From Affinundibacterium macrobrachii (GTDB lineage Bacteria > Pseudomonadota > Gammaproteobacteria > Burkholderiales > Burkholderiaceae_D): DNA of 64,000 bases. The translations under genes were made by a program, and so were the position numbers. Location: positions 496,001 to 560,000 of the forward strand of contig NZ_BMYT01000001.1 in NCBI RefSeq assembly GCF_014652415.1. Direction: 5' to 3'. The notes below the pieces were generated by a model. That model worked only from the letters and a program-made list of their open reading frames with translations. It did not search any database and was not told where the DNA came from. Shown one piece after another: positions 1 to 10,441 of this stretch (position 1 is its first letter; each line of letters starts with the position of its first letter).

Positions 1-1057
1 ACTTGGTCGTACTGGAGAAAATTTGTTGCATCGTCTCTAAATACATACGATCACGCGTGACTGCTGGCGCTTTTTGATATTCAACCAAAACCTGCTTAAA
101 GCGAGAAACATTACCTTCCGCATTCGCTACCACTTTAGAACGATAACCTTCGGCATCTTGCAACATACGAGAAGCTTCGCCGCGTGCTTTTGGAATGACG
201 TCATTCGCATAAGCTTGGCCTTCATTTTTCTGACGTTCTTTATCTTGCCCCGCTTTTACCGCATCATCAAATGCTGCTTGGACTTGCTCAGGTGGTTGTA
301 CCGCTTGCATAGTCACATTCGTGATCTGTGCGCCGGACTCGTAACGATCCAATACTTGCTGCATTAAGACATTCACATCTAATGCGACTTTCTCACGACC
401 TTCATAAAGGACAAAGTCCATCTTGCTACGACCAACAATTTCACGAATTGCAGTCTCTGCAACCTGACGAATCATCTCTTCTTGATCGCGATTGCTATAC
501 AGCCATTTCGCCGCATCTTTCAGTTTGTATTGAACAGCGAATTGAATATCGATGATGTTTTCATCATCAGTTAACATCAAAGCTTCTTTTGGCTGTTTGT
601 TTTTTACATTGTTTCGATATCCAACTTCAACCGTACGAACCTGTTGCACATTGACGATTTCATGCGCTTGTATCGGTGCCGGCCAACGCCAGTTAAAACC
701 CGGATTTGCCTGATAGCTATACTTCCCAAATGTTGTGATAACACCGGTCTGACCTTCTTGTACGATAAAAAAGCCACTAATCATCCAGAAAAAAGCCAAT
801 ACCGCGAGAATTACGCCAAAGCCAATCTTCGCGAATAGAGAATCATTCGGTGAACCACCATTACCACCATCAGCGCCGCCAGTCTTACCAAACATACGCG
901 CGATCGACTGGTTAAAATCTCGCCAAAGCTGATCTAAATCTGGCGGACCGTCTTCTGGTTTTCTACCATCTGGCTTATCTCCTTTTGAACCGCGCCCCCA
1001 TTGCGGGTCGTTCAAAGAGAGTAATGGCCTTAAGCGATTAAAAAAAGGAATTCGCAT
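1..1057 (-). CDS. hflK: HflK, membrane protease regulator subunit (3' end outside window)
   Basis: HflK forms, with HflC, the membrane SPFH/prohibitin-type complex that binds FtsH and modulates its proteolysis. Translation shows the typical glycine- and proline-rich start with SLNDPQWGRG, a single transmembrane segment (IGFGVILAVLAFFWMISGFF), then the SPFH domain with VVGRSKMD-like and alanine/glutamine-rich coiled-coil sequence; the C-terminus runs off the left edge, where hflC would be expected. I chose the ATG at 1057 because MRIPFFNRLRPLL leads straight into the conserved start. An in-frame ATG at 1132 would add 25 residues that look non-coding and has no Shine-Dalgarno sequence. It lies downstream of hflX in the same orientation. 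Confidence 0.93.
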   Translation of the reverse strand, partial: MRIPFFNRLRPLLSLNDPQWGRGSKGDKPDGRKPEDGPPDLDQLWRDFNQSIARMFGKTGGADGGNGGSPNDSLFAKIGFGVILAVLAFFWMISGFFIVQEGQTGVITTFGKYSYQANPGFNWRWPAPIQAHEIVNVQQVRTVEVGYRNNVKNKQPKEALMLTDDENIIDIQFAVQYKLKDAAKWLYSNRDQEEMIRQVAETAIREIVGRSKMDFVLYEGREKVALDVNVLMQQVLDRYESGAQITNVTMQAVQPPEQVQAAFDDAVKAGQDKERQKNEGQAYANDVIPKARGEASRMLQDAEGYRSKVVANAEGNVSRFKQVLVEYQKAPAVTRDRMYLETMQQIFSSTTK

Positions 1058-1233
1058 TCGTTGATTACCCGATAAATTGTTGAATTTAATTACTAAATGG
1101 ACTTTTGCAAAACTTACATTTGAATCACTCATTTTTTGTTAGTGTAGATACGTTTCAACGATCAACACCTGAGCGACATCAATTTATTTAAGTCCTGTTT
1201 TTAAAATAGAACAAAAGAAACACAAACCGAAAC

Positions 1234-2346
1234 CTAATCATCCATATCAATTACATCTGCAACTTGTTCGGAACTATCTGCATCCTTCTGCATCAGCTCA
1301 ACGATCGCATTACGCAACAAATCAATACCTAAACCATTTTTTGCACTAACGAAAACTCTGCTAATTTTACCATATTCATCCCGCTCGATTGCAGGAGGCA
1401 AATCGGCCTGATCTATCTTATTCCAAACCAATAATTGCGGAATATGGTCGGCACCAATTTCCTTCAAAACATGATTCACTTGATCAATTTGATCATTGCG
1501 AACGGCACTTCCACCATCGACCACATGCAATAACAAATCTGCATGTATCGTTTCCTCCAGAGTCGCTCTAAAGGAAGCAACTAATTGGTGAGGTAAATCT
1601 CGAATAAAACCAACCGTATCAGAAACAACAATATTGCCAACACCATCTAAGTACAGACGACGCGAGGTGGTATCCAAAGTAGCAAACAATTGATTTGCGG
1701 CATACGTTCCCGCCTTGGTCAAAGTATTAAACAAGGTTGATTTACCAGCATTGGTATAACCAACCAAAGATACTGTAAACGTACTGCTCCGACCTCTCGA
1801 ACGCCTCTGCGTCTCCCTTTGCTTATGCAATTTTTCCATCTTTGCCTTAAGCATCTTGACGCGCTCACCGAGCAAACGGCGATCTGTTTCCAACTGCGTT
1901 TCACCTGGACCACGCAAGCCGATACCACCTTTTTGTCGTTCCAGATGCGTCCATCCACGAACCAAGCGCGTGGCTAGATGCTGCAACTGCGCCAACTCGA
2001 CTTGAACCTTACCTTCATGGCTTTTAGCGCGCTGCGCAAAAATATCAAGAATTAAGCTGGTACGATCCACCACCCGAATCTTCAGGTGACGCTCCAGATT
2101 TCTCTGCTGCGCTGGTGATAGTGCGTGATTGAATATGACCAGATCTAAACCAAGGTCAGTGACCGCATGCGCAATCTCATCAGCTTTTCCTGATCCGACA
2201 AATAAGGCGGCATCAGGACTAGATCGCTTACATGCAATGCTTGTGATACTCTCAGCCCCTGCAGAAAGAGCGAGCTGAGAAAGCTCATCTAAACTCGCAG
2301 CAAAGTCTCCTTTGCCGAAGTCCACGCCAACTAGAGCAGCGCGCAT
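1234..2346 (-). CDS. hflX: GTPase HflX
   Basis: HflX is a ribosome-associated GTPase that splits or rescues stalled 50S/70S ribosomes under stress. The 370-residue product has the N-terminal HflX domain with ILDIFAQRA (about 99-107) and the glycine-rich GGIGLRGPGETQLE motif (about 140-153), a basic coiled-coil linker (160-187), then the G domain: Walker A GYTNAGKS (196-203), DTVGF (243-247) and NKID (309-312). The C-terminus is short and acidic. It follows hfq by 44 bases and precedes hflK, the conserved hfq-hflX-hflK order of Gram-negative bacteria, so co-transcription is likely. Confidence 0.97.
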   Translation of the reverse strand: MRAALVGVDFGKGDFAASLDELSQLALSAGAESITSIACKRSSPDAALFVGSGKADEIAHAVTDLGLDLVIFNHALSPAQQRNLERHLKIRVVDRTSLILDIFAQRAKSHEGKVQVELAQLQHLATRLVRGWTHLERQKGGIGLRGPGETQLETDRRLLGERVKMLKAKMEKLHKQRETQRRSRGRSSTFTVSLVGYTNAGKSTLFNTLTKAGTYAANQLFATLDTTSRRLYLDGVGNIVVSDTVGFIRDLPHQLVASFRATLEETIHADLLLHVVDGGSAVRNDQIDQVNHVLKEIGADHIPQLLVWNKIDQADLPPAIERDEYGKISRVFVSAKNGLGIDLLRNAIVELMQKDADSSEQVADVIDMDD

Positions 2347-2390
2347 ATGAACCTAAAAGAAATTCGAATACCTGAAAAATTCAAGAATAA

Positions 2391-2627
2391 TTACTCAGCT
2401 TCAGATTCGGAATTAATGCTCACTGCACGCGCAGGAACAACAGTAGAAATTGCGTGCTTATACACCATTTGCGTAACTGTATTACGCAACAACACGACAT
2501 ACTGATCAAATGACTCAACATGACCTTGTAGCTTAATGCCATTGACCAGATAAATTGAAACAGGAATGTGTTCTTTTCTTAACGCATTCAAAAATGGGTC
2601 TTGTAACAGTTGCCCTTTATTGCTCAT
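2391..2627 (-). CDS. hfq: RNA chaperone Hfq
   Basis: Hfq is the hexameric Sm-like RNA chaperone that pairs small RNAs with mRNAs. The 78-residue product carries both Sm signatures: Sm1 with [27 protein letters not shown] and Sm2 with the [10 protein letters not shown] block. The C-terminal tail is short (about ten residues), as in other betaproteobacteria. GGAG lies a few bases before the ATG. A stem-loop sits in the leader between der and this gene (see 2663-2689). Confidence 0.98.
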   Translation of the reverse strand: MSNKGQLLQDPFLNALRKEHIPVSIYLVNGIKLQGHVESFDQYVVLLRNTVTQMVYKHAISTVVPARAVSINSESEAE

Positions 2628-2662
2628 AACAGCTCCATTGTGTTGTTGTGATTAGGAGTTGG

Positions 2663-2689
2663 GGACACCTTTGATTATTTCAAGTGTCC
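2663..2689 (-). promoter_or_regulatory. Stem-loop in the der-hfq interval
   Basis: On the minus strand the ends GGACACTTGA and TCAAAGGTGTCC pair around an AATAA loop, giving about ten base pairs with a two-base bulge. It lies 36 bases before the hfq start and about 90 bases after der. No U-run follows, so it is either the hfq leader structure or a weak der terminator. Confidence 0.45.
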
Positions 2690-2775
2690 AAAAGATAATT
2701 AAGATACCACGAGAAGTTCTTTTTTTAAATACTTCAAAGAAATTTAACGAAGTAAAGTTTGCGTAAACAGCCCTT

Positions 2776-4119
2776 TTACTTCGAATCTTTGGTGAACGGA
2801 TTTTTACCCGAGCGCATTTCTATACGCAAAGGTGTGCCCGTTAAATTAAATGTTTCTCTAAAATGTTTTTCAAGATAACGTTTATAGACATCACCAATCG
2901 CCTCTAACGCATTACCGTGAATAACAATGATCGGTGGATTTTGTCCACCTTGATGTGCATAACGCATTTTCGGACGAATTGATCCTTTACGCTTAGGCTG
3001 CTGATGTTCAACAGCCTCAATCAATGCACGGGTCAATTTTGGCGTGGACAGATTGGCCATCGCCGCTTCATATGCGGAATCAATCGACTTCATCAACGGA
3101 CCGATACCAGTCGACTTTAACGCTGAGATAAAATGGAACTTAGCAAATGTTAAGAAATTCAACTTACGCTCAATATCCATTTTGATTTCGTCACGTCGAT
3201 CACTTTGCAAACCATCCCACTTATTGACACCAACGACTAGCGCGCGTCCAGACTCAAGAATAAATCCAGCAATATGCGCATCTTGCTCAGAAATGTCTTG
3301 TTGAGCATCCAGCAATAATAGAACGACATTCGCTTCAGATACCGACTGCAAGGTCTTCACCACGGAGAATTTTTCAATCGCCTCAAACACCTTACCACGG
3401 CGACGAATACCTGCAGTATCGATTAAGGTGTATTGCTGACCATCACGTTCAAATGGAATTTCAATTGAGTCACGCGTGGTTCCAGGCATATCAAACGCGA
3501 TTACCCGCTCTTCACCCAACAGAGTGTTCACTAAAGTTGATTTACCAACGTTCGGGCGACCGACAATCGCAATCTTTATCCCTTTAGCTGCATCAAGATT
3601 TTCTTCTGGCTCATCTGGACGTGAGGCGTGAGCAATGTTCAGTGCCTCCTCAACCAAATCAGTAACGCCATCACCGTGCGCAGAGGAAATCACATAAGGA
3701 TCGCCTAAGCCAAGTTCGTAGAAGTCAGCGGCAACGCTGGTATAACGCATCCCTTCAGCCTTGTTCACCACCAACATGACTGAGCGACCAGATTTACGTA
3801 AAAAGTCTGTGATGGTTTTATCGTGCGGTGTAAGTCCTTGGCGACCGTCTACCAAAAAAATAATGACATCCGCTTCGGCGACGGCTTGCTTGGTTTGCTT
3901 CGCCATCTCATGCATGATGCCTTCTTTTGCAACTGGCTCAAAACCACCCGTGTCAATTACCAAAAACGGGCGTTCGCCAACCCGTCCTTCTCCATAATGA
4001 CGATCACGCGTTAAGCCTGGCAAATCAGCAACCAAGGCGTCACGAGTCCGCGTCAAACGATTGAACAAAGTGGATTTACCGACATTGGGCCGGCCGATTA
4101 AAGCAATTACTGGTTTCAT
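2776..4119 (-). CDS. der: Ribosome biogenesis GTPase Der (EngA)
   Basis: Der is an essential tandem-domain GTPase needed for 50S subunit maturation. Two G domains are visible, each with GRPNVGKST (residues 9-17 and about 187-195), followed by the KH-like C-terminal domain ending in a lysine-rich tail. I start at the ATG at 4119 ([13 protein letters not shown]) because the reading frame upstream, to 4170, overlaps bamB and adds 17 non-conserved residues. The start lies four bases after the bamB stop. It is 447 residues, normal for the family. bamB-der adjacency is conserved in many proteobacteria. Confidence 0.97.
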   Translation of the reverse strand: MKPVIALIGRPNVGKSTLFNRLTRTRDALVADLPGLTRDRHYGEGRVGERPFLVIDTGGFEPVAKEGIMHEMAKQTKQAVAEADVIIFLVDGRQGLTPHDKTITDFLRKSGRSVMLVVNKAEGMRYTSVAADFYELGLGDPYVISSAHGDGVTDLVEEALNIAHASRPDEPEENLDAAKGIKIAIVGRPNVGKSTLVNTLLGEERVIAFDMPGTTRDSIEIPFERDGQQYTLIDTAGIRRRGKVFEAIEKFSVVKTLQSVSEANVVLLLLDAQQDISEQDAHIAGFILESGRALVVGVNKWDGLQSDRRDEIKMDIERKLNFLTFAKFHFISALKSTGIGPLMKSIDSAYEAAMANLSTPKLTRALIEAVEHQQPKRKGSIRPKMRYAHQGGQNPPIIVIHGNALEAIGDVYKRYLEKHFRETFNLTGTPLRIEMRSGKNPFTKDSK

Positions 4120-4123
4120 TAAT

Positions 4124-5290
4124 TTATTCCGTCGCGAATGCGACAACAGCACCTGACTTTGTTTGCACAATCAGGTTATTACCGGCAATCACCGGCGCAG
4201 ACATAATCTTACTTCCATCCGTTGGCATACGTGCCAAGAAAGAACCATCTTCTCTAGATAAAAAATGCAAGAATCCCAATCGATCGCCAATCACGACAGC
4301 GCGACCAAACGACGTTGGCGTAGCTAAACCGCGATTCGTCAACTTATCATTCTTCCATACTGTGGCACCACCATTGATGTCGTAACCATAGACACCTCCG
4401 GCATTGTCGGCAGCAAAAGCAAAACGCTCGTCAGCTGCAACACCAACCTCGCTAGAAATACTCTTAGCCCATTTGACAGTACCATTCGCTGCATCAAAGC
4501 ACGCTACACGACCTTGATAACTAGCAGCACAAACTGTATTGCCTACCAAGGCTGGTGCACCAGACATATCAACGATACGCTCTAATTCAGTTGCGCCTTT
4601 TGGCTCGGCTGCTGTCGCTTCCCAGCGCAAACCACCATTTTGCAATGCCAATGCGATCAACTTGCCACCAGGTGTAGAAACCATGCCAATTTGATCTTTG
4701 ATTGTAATACCGGTCGCCATACGCAAAGTCAATACAGGCAATGGGCGCTCAACTGCCCATTTTAATGCGCCAGTATCTGCGTCAAACGCTGTAATTCGAT
4801 TATCGATACTATGAACCAATACCAAAGAATCAGTTACCGCTGGAATCGACAAAATTTCGCTACTCGCTTGCGCTTTCCAACGCAATTTACCTTGCGTGTC
4901 ATAGGTGAACAAAGCACCTTTTTGCGCAGCCACTGCAACTATTTTGGCATTCGCACCAACACCTGCAGTCAGAGGCAAATCAGCTTTAATCTTCCAGACA
5001 AGCTGCCCATTCGCGGCATTAACTTTAGCAATTGTCCCATCTGCACTTGCAGCATACAATTCAGAGCCGACTACCGCAGGACTAAAAAAATATTCTCCAG
5101 AACTTCCTACACTAAGCGTCCAAGCATTTTTTACCGACATACTTGGCGTAAAAATTTGCAAAGGTGCAGGCGCTGTTTTTGTATCTTCTTTTGCAAATGG
5201 ATTAAGCCAAGATAAACTAGAACAAGCGCTTAATAAAGTAACGCTACACAAGGATACAACGAGGCTGCGAGGAAGCATAGTCAATTTCAT
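4124..5290 (-). CDS. bamB: Outer membrane assembly lipoprotein BamB
   Basis: BamB is the eight-bladed beta-propeller lipoprotein of the BAM complex, which inserts beta-barrel proteins into the outer membrane. The product has a lipoprotein signal peptide with lipobox LLSAC (Cys23), then repeated PQQ-like propeller motifs such as [17 protein letters not shown] and ANGTVKWAK. At 388 residues it matches the family. It is separated by one base from the upstream yfgM-like gene and by four bases from der, so translational coupling is likely. Confidence 0.96.
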   Translation of the reverse strand: MKLTMLPRSLVVSLCSVTLLSACSSLSWLNPFAKEDTKTAPAPLQIFTPSMSVKNAWTLSVGSSGEYFFSPAVVGSELYAASADGTIAKVNAANGQLVWKIKADLPLTAGVGANAKIVAVAAQKGALFTYDTQGKLRWKAQASSEILSIPAVTDSLVLVHSIDNRITAFDADTGALKWAVERPLPVLTLRMATGITIKDQIGMVSTPGGKLIALALQNGGLRWEATAAEPKGATELERIVDMSGAPALVGNTVCAASYQGRVACFDAANGTVKWAKSISSEVGVAADERFAFAADNAGGVYGYDINGGATVWKNDKLTNRGLATPTSFGRAVVIGDRLGFLHFLSREDGSFLARMPTDGSKIMSAPVIAGNNLIVQTKSGAVVAFATE

Positions 5291-5291
5291 A

Positions 5292-5960
5292 TTATTTCTT
5301 GTCTGAAGTTACAGCAACTTTCATTTCGGGCGCACCACCTAATGCATCAAGCTTAATTTGCACTAGTTGTTTACCAACATGCTTTTCACCCATTTTATCC
5401 AATGCACTCTTATATGTTTCACGCGCTTCTTTGAGCTTATTTTGCGCAACAAAAACATCTGCTTTTCTGTCTAGTACATCAGCTTCAAATTCGGCAGGAA
5501 ATTCGCCTGACAAAGTCTTTAAAGCCTCATCAAGATTTTTCTCATCAAGAAAAATCGCAGCCAAACGCAGTTTCGCTAATGCTTGAAATTCTTTGGTATG
5601 TCCATGCTCAACAACCCAAGACAATTGTGTTTTTGCTGTCTTCAAATCATTCGCGTCAAACGCGGTTTTAGCCGCAGTTAAAGCAGCCATCGTTGCGTAC
5701 GAGGTACCAGCAAATTTGGTCACCAAGTTTGCACTAGCGCCCTGCACTTTTGCATTATCTTTCGATGCTGCTGCGCGTTGCACTTCTTCATAAATTGTTG
5801 ACGCCTGACTTGCCTGGCCCAATTGATAATTCTTCCAAGCCGTCCAAGCCGCAAAACTGGATAAGGCAGCGATTAATAACCAAGTAATTAAATTACCATA
5901 TTGTTTCCACCAAGCTTTGAGGGTGTCTATCTGTTCTTGCTCTTCGAGATCGTATGCCAT
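5292..5960 (-). CDS. yfgM: YfgM-like periplasmic TPR protein (ancillary SecYEG translocon subunit)
   Basis: YfgM is a single-pass inner-membrane protein with a periplasmic TPR domain that interacts with SecYEG and PpiD. The N-terminus has the family signature MAYDLEEQEQIDTLKAWW, then a transmembrane segment (LITWLLIAALSSFAAWTAW) and alanine-rich TPR-like helices. I start at the ATG at 5960; the longer frame to 6041 overlaps hisS and would place an unlikely hydrophobic stretch first. The stop is one base from bamB. Length 222 residues. A ppiD gene also lies in this window, 22 kb away. Confidence 0.92.
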   Translation of the reverse strand: MAYDLEEQEQIDTLKAWWKQYGNLITWLLIAALSSFAAWTAWKNYQLGQASQASTIYEEVQRAAASKDNAKVQGASANLVTKFAGTSYATMAALTAAKTAFDANDLKTAKTQLSWVVEHGHTKEFQALAKLRLAAIFLDEKNLDEALKTLSGEFPAEFEADVLDRKADVFVAQNKLKEARETYKSALDKMGEKHVGKQLVQIKLDALGGAPEMKVAVTSDKK

Positions 5961-5967
5961 TTTTTTA

Positions 5968-7329
5968 TTAATGATGAAGGTGAATATGATTAGGATTATC
6001 GCACTGAGATTCGTCGTGATCAGCACCAACGATCTGATCAACTAAGTAATCAACAGCGGTATCAAAAGGAACACTAGTTTGATTATTTGCAAAGTCTTCC
6101 GAACGCATTGACTTTACGGTTACGGTTTCAGCAGCAGCTTCATCTTCGCCAATAATCACAGCAAATGCAGCGCCACTAGCATCTGCCTTTTTCATTTGCG
6201 ATTTAAAACTACCGATTCCAGTAGCAGATGCGCAATGTAACACAACATCTAAGCCTGCATCACGCAAACGCTCACCTAAAACAAAAGATTGCATTTGCGC
6301 TTGCTCGCCTTGGTGCACTAAATACACATCACATGATTGAGCGACTTCCGCATCGCCGTTGAGTTTCATGAGCTCCAGCAAGCGTTCGACGCCCATCGCG
6401 AAACCACATGCTGGCGTATGTTTACCGCCAAACATCGTGAACAAGGTATCGTATCGACCACCAGCACAAACAGTGCCTTGCGCACCTAATTCATCGGTAA
6501 CCCATTCAAACACTGTGCGATTATAGTAATCCATACCACGCACTAATCGCGGATTGATGGTAAATGGAATGCTATTGTGACGTAATATCTTTTGCACACC
6601 TTCAAAATGTGCTTTTGATTCTTCGCCCAAGAAATCCAACAACTTCGGTGCATTATTTACCAAATCTTGCATGCTTGGATTTTTCGTATCGAGAATACGC
6701 AAAGGATTTGAATACAAACGGCGCTGAGCCTCTGCATCCAACTGATCTTTGTGCCGTTCAAAGTAGGCAATCAATTCTGCACGATGTTGATTGCGTTCCG
6801 CCGCATCACCAATCGAGTTTAATTCTAAGCGTACATTTGTGAGCCCCAAATCATCCCACAAGCGCTGACACATCACGATCAATTCAGCATCAATATCCGG
6901 ACCGGCAAAGCCCAAAGCTTCTGCACCGACTTGATGAAATTGACGATAACGCCCACGTTGCGGCTTTTCATGACGGAACATTGGCCCGTTATACCAAACA
7001 CGCTTTGGTCCATCGTAAGTGATGTTATGTTCAAGTGCTGCACGCACAATACCAGCCGTGTTTTCAGGGCGCAGCGTTAACTTGTCGCCATTCATCGAAT
7101 CTTCAAAAGAATACATTTCTTTTTCAACGATATCCGTCACCGCTCCCAAGCCGCGCGCAAATAATGGCGTCGACTCAACGATCGGTGTCCTCATTTGCTG
7201 AAAACCGTAACTCTTTAATACAGATTGCACCGTATTTTCAAACAATTCCCAAAGTGCAGCTTGCTCAGGAAGAATGTCATTCATTCCCTTGATACCACTG
7301 ATCTTTTCTATTTTCTTATCTTCGGACAT
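5968..7329 (-). CDS. hisS: Histidyl-tRNA synthetase
   Basis: This class II aminoacyl-tRNA synthetase charges tRNA-His. Visible class II motifs include [10 protein letters not shown] near the start, [16 protein letters not shown] (motif 2) and the histidine-A signature [15 protein letters not shown], followed by GGRYD and GFAMGVERL (motif 3) and the anticodon-binding domain. At 453 residues it is longer than the usual 420-430. The extra length is a polar C-terminal tail that includes five histidines and one cysteine in the last 17 residues. It sits between ispG and the yfgM-like gene, a conserved arrangement. Confidence 0.97.
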   Translation of the reverse strand: MSEDKKIEKISGIKGMNDILPEQAALWELFENTVQSVLKSYGFQQMRTPIVESTPLFARGLGAVTDIVEKEMYSFEDSMNGDKLTLRPENTAGIVRAALEHNITYDGPKRVWYNGPMFRHEKPQRGRYRQFHQVGAEALGFAGPDIDAELIVMCQRLWDDLGLTNVRLELNSIGDAAERNQHRAELIAYFERHKDQLDAEAQRRLYSNPLRILDTKNPSMQDLVNNAPKLLDFLGEESKAHFEGVQKILRHNSIPFTINPRLVRGMDYYNRTVFEWVTDELGAQGTVCAGGRYDTLFTMFGGKHTPACGFAMGVERLLELMKLNGDAEVAQSCDVYLVHQGEQAQMQSFVLGERLRDAGLDVVLHCASATGIGSFKSQMKKADASGAAFAVIIGEDEAAAETVTVKSMRSEDFANNQTSVPFDTAVDYLVDQIVGADHDESQCDNPNHIHLHH

Positions 7330-7390
7330 GCCGTCATTTCCAATTTACTTTTAATTAAACTATGTCTGTGCTTATAACAATTTTAAAATC

Positions 7391-8653
7391 TTAAACTTGT
7401 GGTGAGTAACGTGTCTGCACATAATCCAAAACTATTTTTTGGAAATCTTGCGCGATGTTTTCACCACGCAAAGTCATCGCTTTAACACCATCGATAAAGA
7501 CTGGCGCGGCTGGTGACTCACCTGTTCCAGGCAAACTAATACCAATATGCGCATGCTTGGATTCGCCTGGGCCATTCACAATACAGCCCATCACTGCCAC
7601 ATTCATACCTTCAACACCTGGATACTGTGTTTTCCATACTGGCATTTGTTCACGCAAAAACGACTGAATGTCATCTGCAAGCTCTTGAAACACAGTCGAA
7701 GTTGTTCTGCCACATCCAGGGCAGGCAATCACCATCGGCATAAACTTACGTAAGCCCATGGTTTGCAAAATCTCTTGCGCAACAAACACCTCTTTGCAGC
7801 GATCACCACCAGGCTCAGGCGTTAATGAAATACGAATCGTATCGCCAATTCCTTCTTGCAGCAAAACCGATAGTGCAGCGGTTGAGGCAACAATGCCCTT
7901 ACTTCCCATGCCTGCCTCGGTCAAACCCAAGTGCAATGGATAATCACAATGCTTACTAATTTCACGATACACAGAGATCAAATCCTGCACACCAGATACT
8001 TTGCAAGACAAAATAATCTGATCACCGGGCAAGCCCAACTGCTCGGCACGTTGCGCACTCTCAATCGCCGATGTTATCAAAGCCTGATACATGACAGTTT
8101 GTGCACTTAGCGGCACAGCGCGCTGAGAATTCTCATCCATGATGCGCGCCAATAAGGCCTGATCCAAACTGCCCCAGTTCACGCCAATTCGCACTGGCTT
8201 TTGATACAGACATGCCATTTCGATCATCTGTGCAAATTGCGTATCACGCTTTGCACCTTGGCCGACATTGCCGGGATTAATTCGGTACTTAGACAAGGCC
8301 TTCGCACAACCGGGAAAGTCTTTCAAAAGAGTATGCCCGTTGTAATGAAAATCACCAACCAAGGGGACATCAATACCCATGCGATCAAGTTGCTCGCGAA
8401 TTGCTGGCACTGCCTGCGCTGCCTCAGGATTATTGACAGTGATCCGCACCAACTCAGAACCAGCGCGCGCCAAGTCTTTAATTTGAATTGCGGTAGCGAT
8501 CGCATCAGCCGTATCGGTATTTGTCATAGATTGAATAACAACCGGGGCATCGCCACCAACAACAACAACCTTATCTCGATAACGAATTTGAACAGCACGA
8601 GATTGACGTCGTAAAGCTGCACCACAGGCAATTTCTTTTAAATCGACTAGCAT
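7391..8653 (-). CDS. ispG: 4-hydroxy-3-methylbut-2-enyl diphosphate synthase (IspG/GcpE)
   Basis: IspG catalyses the penultimate step of the MEP isoprenoid pathway, reductive ring opening of MEcPP to HMBPP, using a 4Fe-4S cluster. The TIM-barrel half contains [13 protein letters not shown] and GVNWGSLD; the cluster-binding half has CPGCGR and a later cysteine in [10 protein letters not shown]. The electron donor is usually a ferredoxin or flavodoxin. The stop lies four bases from the rodZ stop-side neighbour's start region: the gene begins two bases after the rodZ stop, indicating an operon. Length 420 residues fits betaproteobacterial IspG. Confidence 0.97.
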   Translation of the reverse strand: MLVDLKEIACGAALRRQSRAVQIRYRDKVVVVGGDAPVVIQSMTNTDTADAIATAIQIKDLARAGSELVRITVNNPEAAQAVPAIREQLDRMGIDVPLVGDFHYNGHTLLKDFPGCAKALSKYRINPGNVGQGAKRDTQFAQMIEMACLYQKPVRIGVNWGSLDQALLARIMDENSQRAVPLSAQTVMYQALITSAIESAQRAEQLGLPGDQIILSCKVSGVQDLISVYREISKHCDYPLHLGLTEAGMGSKGIVASTAALSVLLQEGIGDTIRISLTPEPGGDRCKEVFVAQEILQTMGLRKFMPMVIACPGCGRTTSTVFQELADDIQSFLREQMPVWKTQYPGVEGMNVAVMGCIVNGPGESKHAHIGISLPGTGESPAAPVFIDGVKAMTLRGENIAQDFQKIVLDYVQTRYSPQV

Positions 8654-8655
8654 AT

Positions 8656-9651
8656 TTACTTCACAACCAGGTTAGCGACGTTATTGCCACGCTCAGACGT
8701 CACAGTCATTGGCGAACCACGCAAGATAGCATCAACTCCTGCAGCGTTACCAAGCTTGACGTATAGCACTTGCTTCACGCTAAATGCTTCCTCAGTTCCG
8801 GCTTTTGCCAAGTGAGAACTCAAAATAGTACCTGCTTCAGTTTTTACCTGTACCCAAGAATCTTGCCGAAACTTAAGAACAAACGATTCGCTAGCAGCAG
8901 GTGCCGTTACCGGTTCTGCCAATGAAGCTGCTGGCTTGCTTGAATCCATAGTCTCAGCTATGGCTGGACTAGCCACAGAAGCAGTACCTGCCGTATCAAC
9001 CGTGCTAGCAGCCACCGCATTGACCTCAACAGATGCAACCGAAGCTGCGACAGAATTTGGAACCGTGCCGAGCACTTGACTAGCTTGAGCTACAGCTGGC
9101 TCATCCAGCGCTGGAGAAGAATCCAAAGCTTGCGTCACAGCGACATTCTCTTTTTGTTCAAAAGCACTACGAATGTTTTTACCGAACTCGGTAGATTGCA
9201 AAATCAAGAAAACCCCAATAATGACAATCAAAACGATGACACCAATGATATATCGACGATTATTATCGTGACTGCCGTGCAAGGATAAACGCGACTCCAC
9301 AAATGGGGTCGACAAGGCCGGGCGCATCGCTGTTTCCAATTGCGTCGATTCTGCATCTCGCGGCAATGCGGCAACCAGATGATCTGCTTCAATCCTCAAC
9401 AACTTTGCATATGCTCGAACAAATCCACGCACAATCACCATTTTAGGAAGTGCTGCGAAATTATCCGACTCCAAAGCGGTGACTTGCGCTTGCGAAAGCT
9501 TCAATTGTTCAGCGACGAAGGGAATTGTCCAATTTTTACTTTGCCGACTAGCAGCCAACTGTGCGCCTACCGAATTCAAAGTTGTTGTGCTATCTACCGT
9601 GATAATCGGCTTGCTTGAATCCATCACTTCAGTCTCTAATACATCACTCAT
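8656..9651 (-). CDS. rodZ: RodZ-like helix-turn-helix membrane protein
   Basis: RodZ links MreB filaments to the cell-wall elongation machinery. The product has an N-terminal cytoplasmic Xre-type HTH_25 domain (about 26-95, with [16 protein letters not shown]), one transmembrane helix (about 133-152), a long alanine/serine/valine-rich periplasmic linker and a C-terminal DUF4115 beta domain ([14 protein letters not shown] onwards). I start at the ATG at 9651: it overlaps the pilW stop as ATGAGTGA and has an AAAGGTG Shine-Dalgarno sequence, whereas the frame to 9678 adds nine unsupported residues. Length 331. Confidence 0.92.
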   Translation of the reverse strand: MSDVLETEVMDSSKPIITVDSTTTLNSVGAQLAASRQSKNWTIPFVAEQLKLSQAQVTALESDNFAALPKMVIVRGFVRAYAKLLRIEADHLVAALPRDAESTQLETAMRPALSTPFVESRLSLHGSHDNNRRYIIGVIVLIVIIGVFLILQSTEFGKNIRSAFEQKENVAVTQALDSSPALDEPAVAQASQVLGTVPNSVAASVASVEVNAVAASTVDTAGTASVASPAIAETMDSSKPAASLAEPVTAPAASESFVLKFRQDSWVQVKTEAGTILSSHLAKAGTEEAFSVKQVLYVKLGNAAGVDAILRGSPMTVTSERGNNVANLVVK

Positions 9652-10441
9652 TAAAAGCACCTTTTTGAAACAGAGCAAATTCTCTTGAATTTGGATGTCG
9701 ACGTCGCAATTGAGTTCCCAAATTATTTACAGAGGTCTGATCACCTAATTTATGATCAATCTTTATCGCAATCCATAATACATCTGCCGCAAAAATCTCT
9801 TCTTTCAAAACGCGCTGAATGAATGGTCGCGCTTTATCAAATTGTGATTTATCGTAATAAACCTTAGCCAAATTCGCATTTGCAGAAGGATTCATCGGAT
9901 CGAGCTGATATGCCATCAAAAAGTATTTTTCTGCGCTATTCAAATCTTTCATGCGCAAACTACAAACCCCAGCACTCATCATCGCCTTCAACGGCGTTGG
10001 ATAACTACGATCACCTAAAATTCGGTCGTACAGTGGCAATGCTTGCTTTTCTCGTCCATTTTGGCACAAGAACCACGCATAGTTGTTGCGAATTTCTGAG
10101 TTACTTGGATCCAACTTCAATGCATGCAGAAAATTTTCTTCAGCACGCTGCGGATCGTTCATTTCCATCTGTATCAATGCACGCAAGCTATAGGCATTGG
10201 CGAACTGCGGCGAAATGGAGATGACATTTCGAATCTCTTCTAAAGCCAACTTGAATTGGCCTTCCTTAAAGTAGTCGACCGCCAATTGCATACGAATCGA
10301 CACCCGTCGCTGCAGATCAGGATTCTCTGCAACAGTCTTCTCGTCATCGAGAGAATTTGAAAATTTTGAGCTTGAACAAGCCGACAATGACATCGCGCAA
10401 AAAGTAATTACCAGAACACAAGTCGACTTTAAAAATCTCAT
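9644..10441 (-). CDS. pilW: Type IV pilus biogenesis/stability lipoprotein PilW (PilF)
   Basis: PilW/PilF is the outer-membrane pilotin lipoprotein that stabilises the PilQ secretin and type IV pili. The sequence starts with a lipoprotein signal peptide ending LSAC (Cys22) and continues as consecutive TPR repeats (residues about 50-230), for example FANAYSLRALIQMEMNDP and NSEIRNNYAWFLCQNG. Length 265 residues. Its start overlaps the rlmN stop by one base (TAATG) and its end overlaps the rodZ start by eight bases. This rlmN-pilW-rodZ order is conserved among betaproteobacteria. Confidence 0.94.
   Translation of the reverse strand: MRFLKSTCVLVITFCAMSLSACSSSKFSNSLDDEKTVAENPDLQRRVSIRMQLAVDYFKEGQFKLALEEIRNVISISPQFANAYSLRALIQMEMNDPQRAEENFLHALKLDPSNSEIRNNYAWFLCQNGREKQALPLYDRILGDRSYPTPLKAMMSAGVCSLRMKDLNSAEKYFLMAYQLDPMNPSANANLAKVYYDKSQFDKARPFIQRVLKEEIFAADVLWIAIKIDHKLGDQTSVNNLGTQLRRRHPNSREFALFQKGAFNE

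Noticed and set aside
1058-1132. 25-codon N-terminal extension of hflK
   Set aside because: The added residues do not resemble the family and the upstream ATG has no ribosome-binding site.
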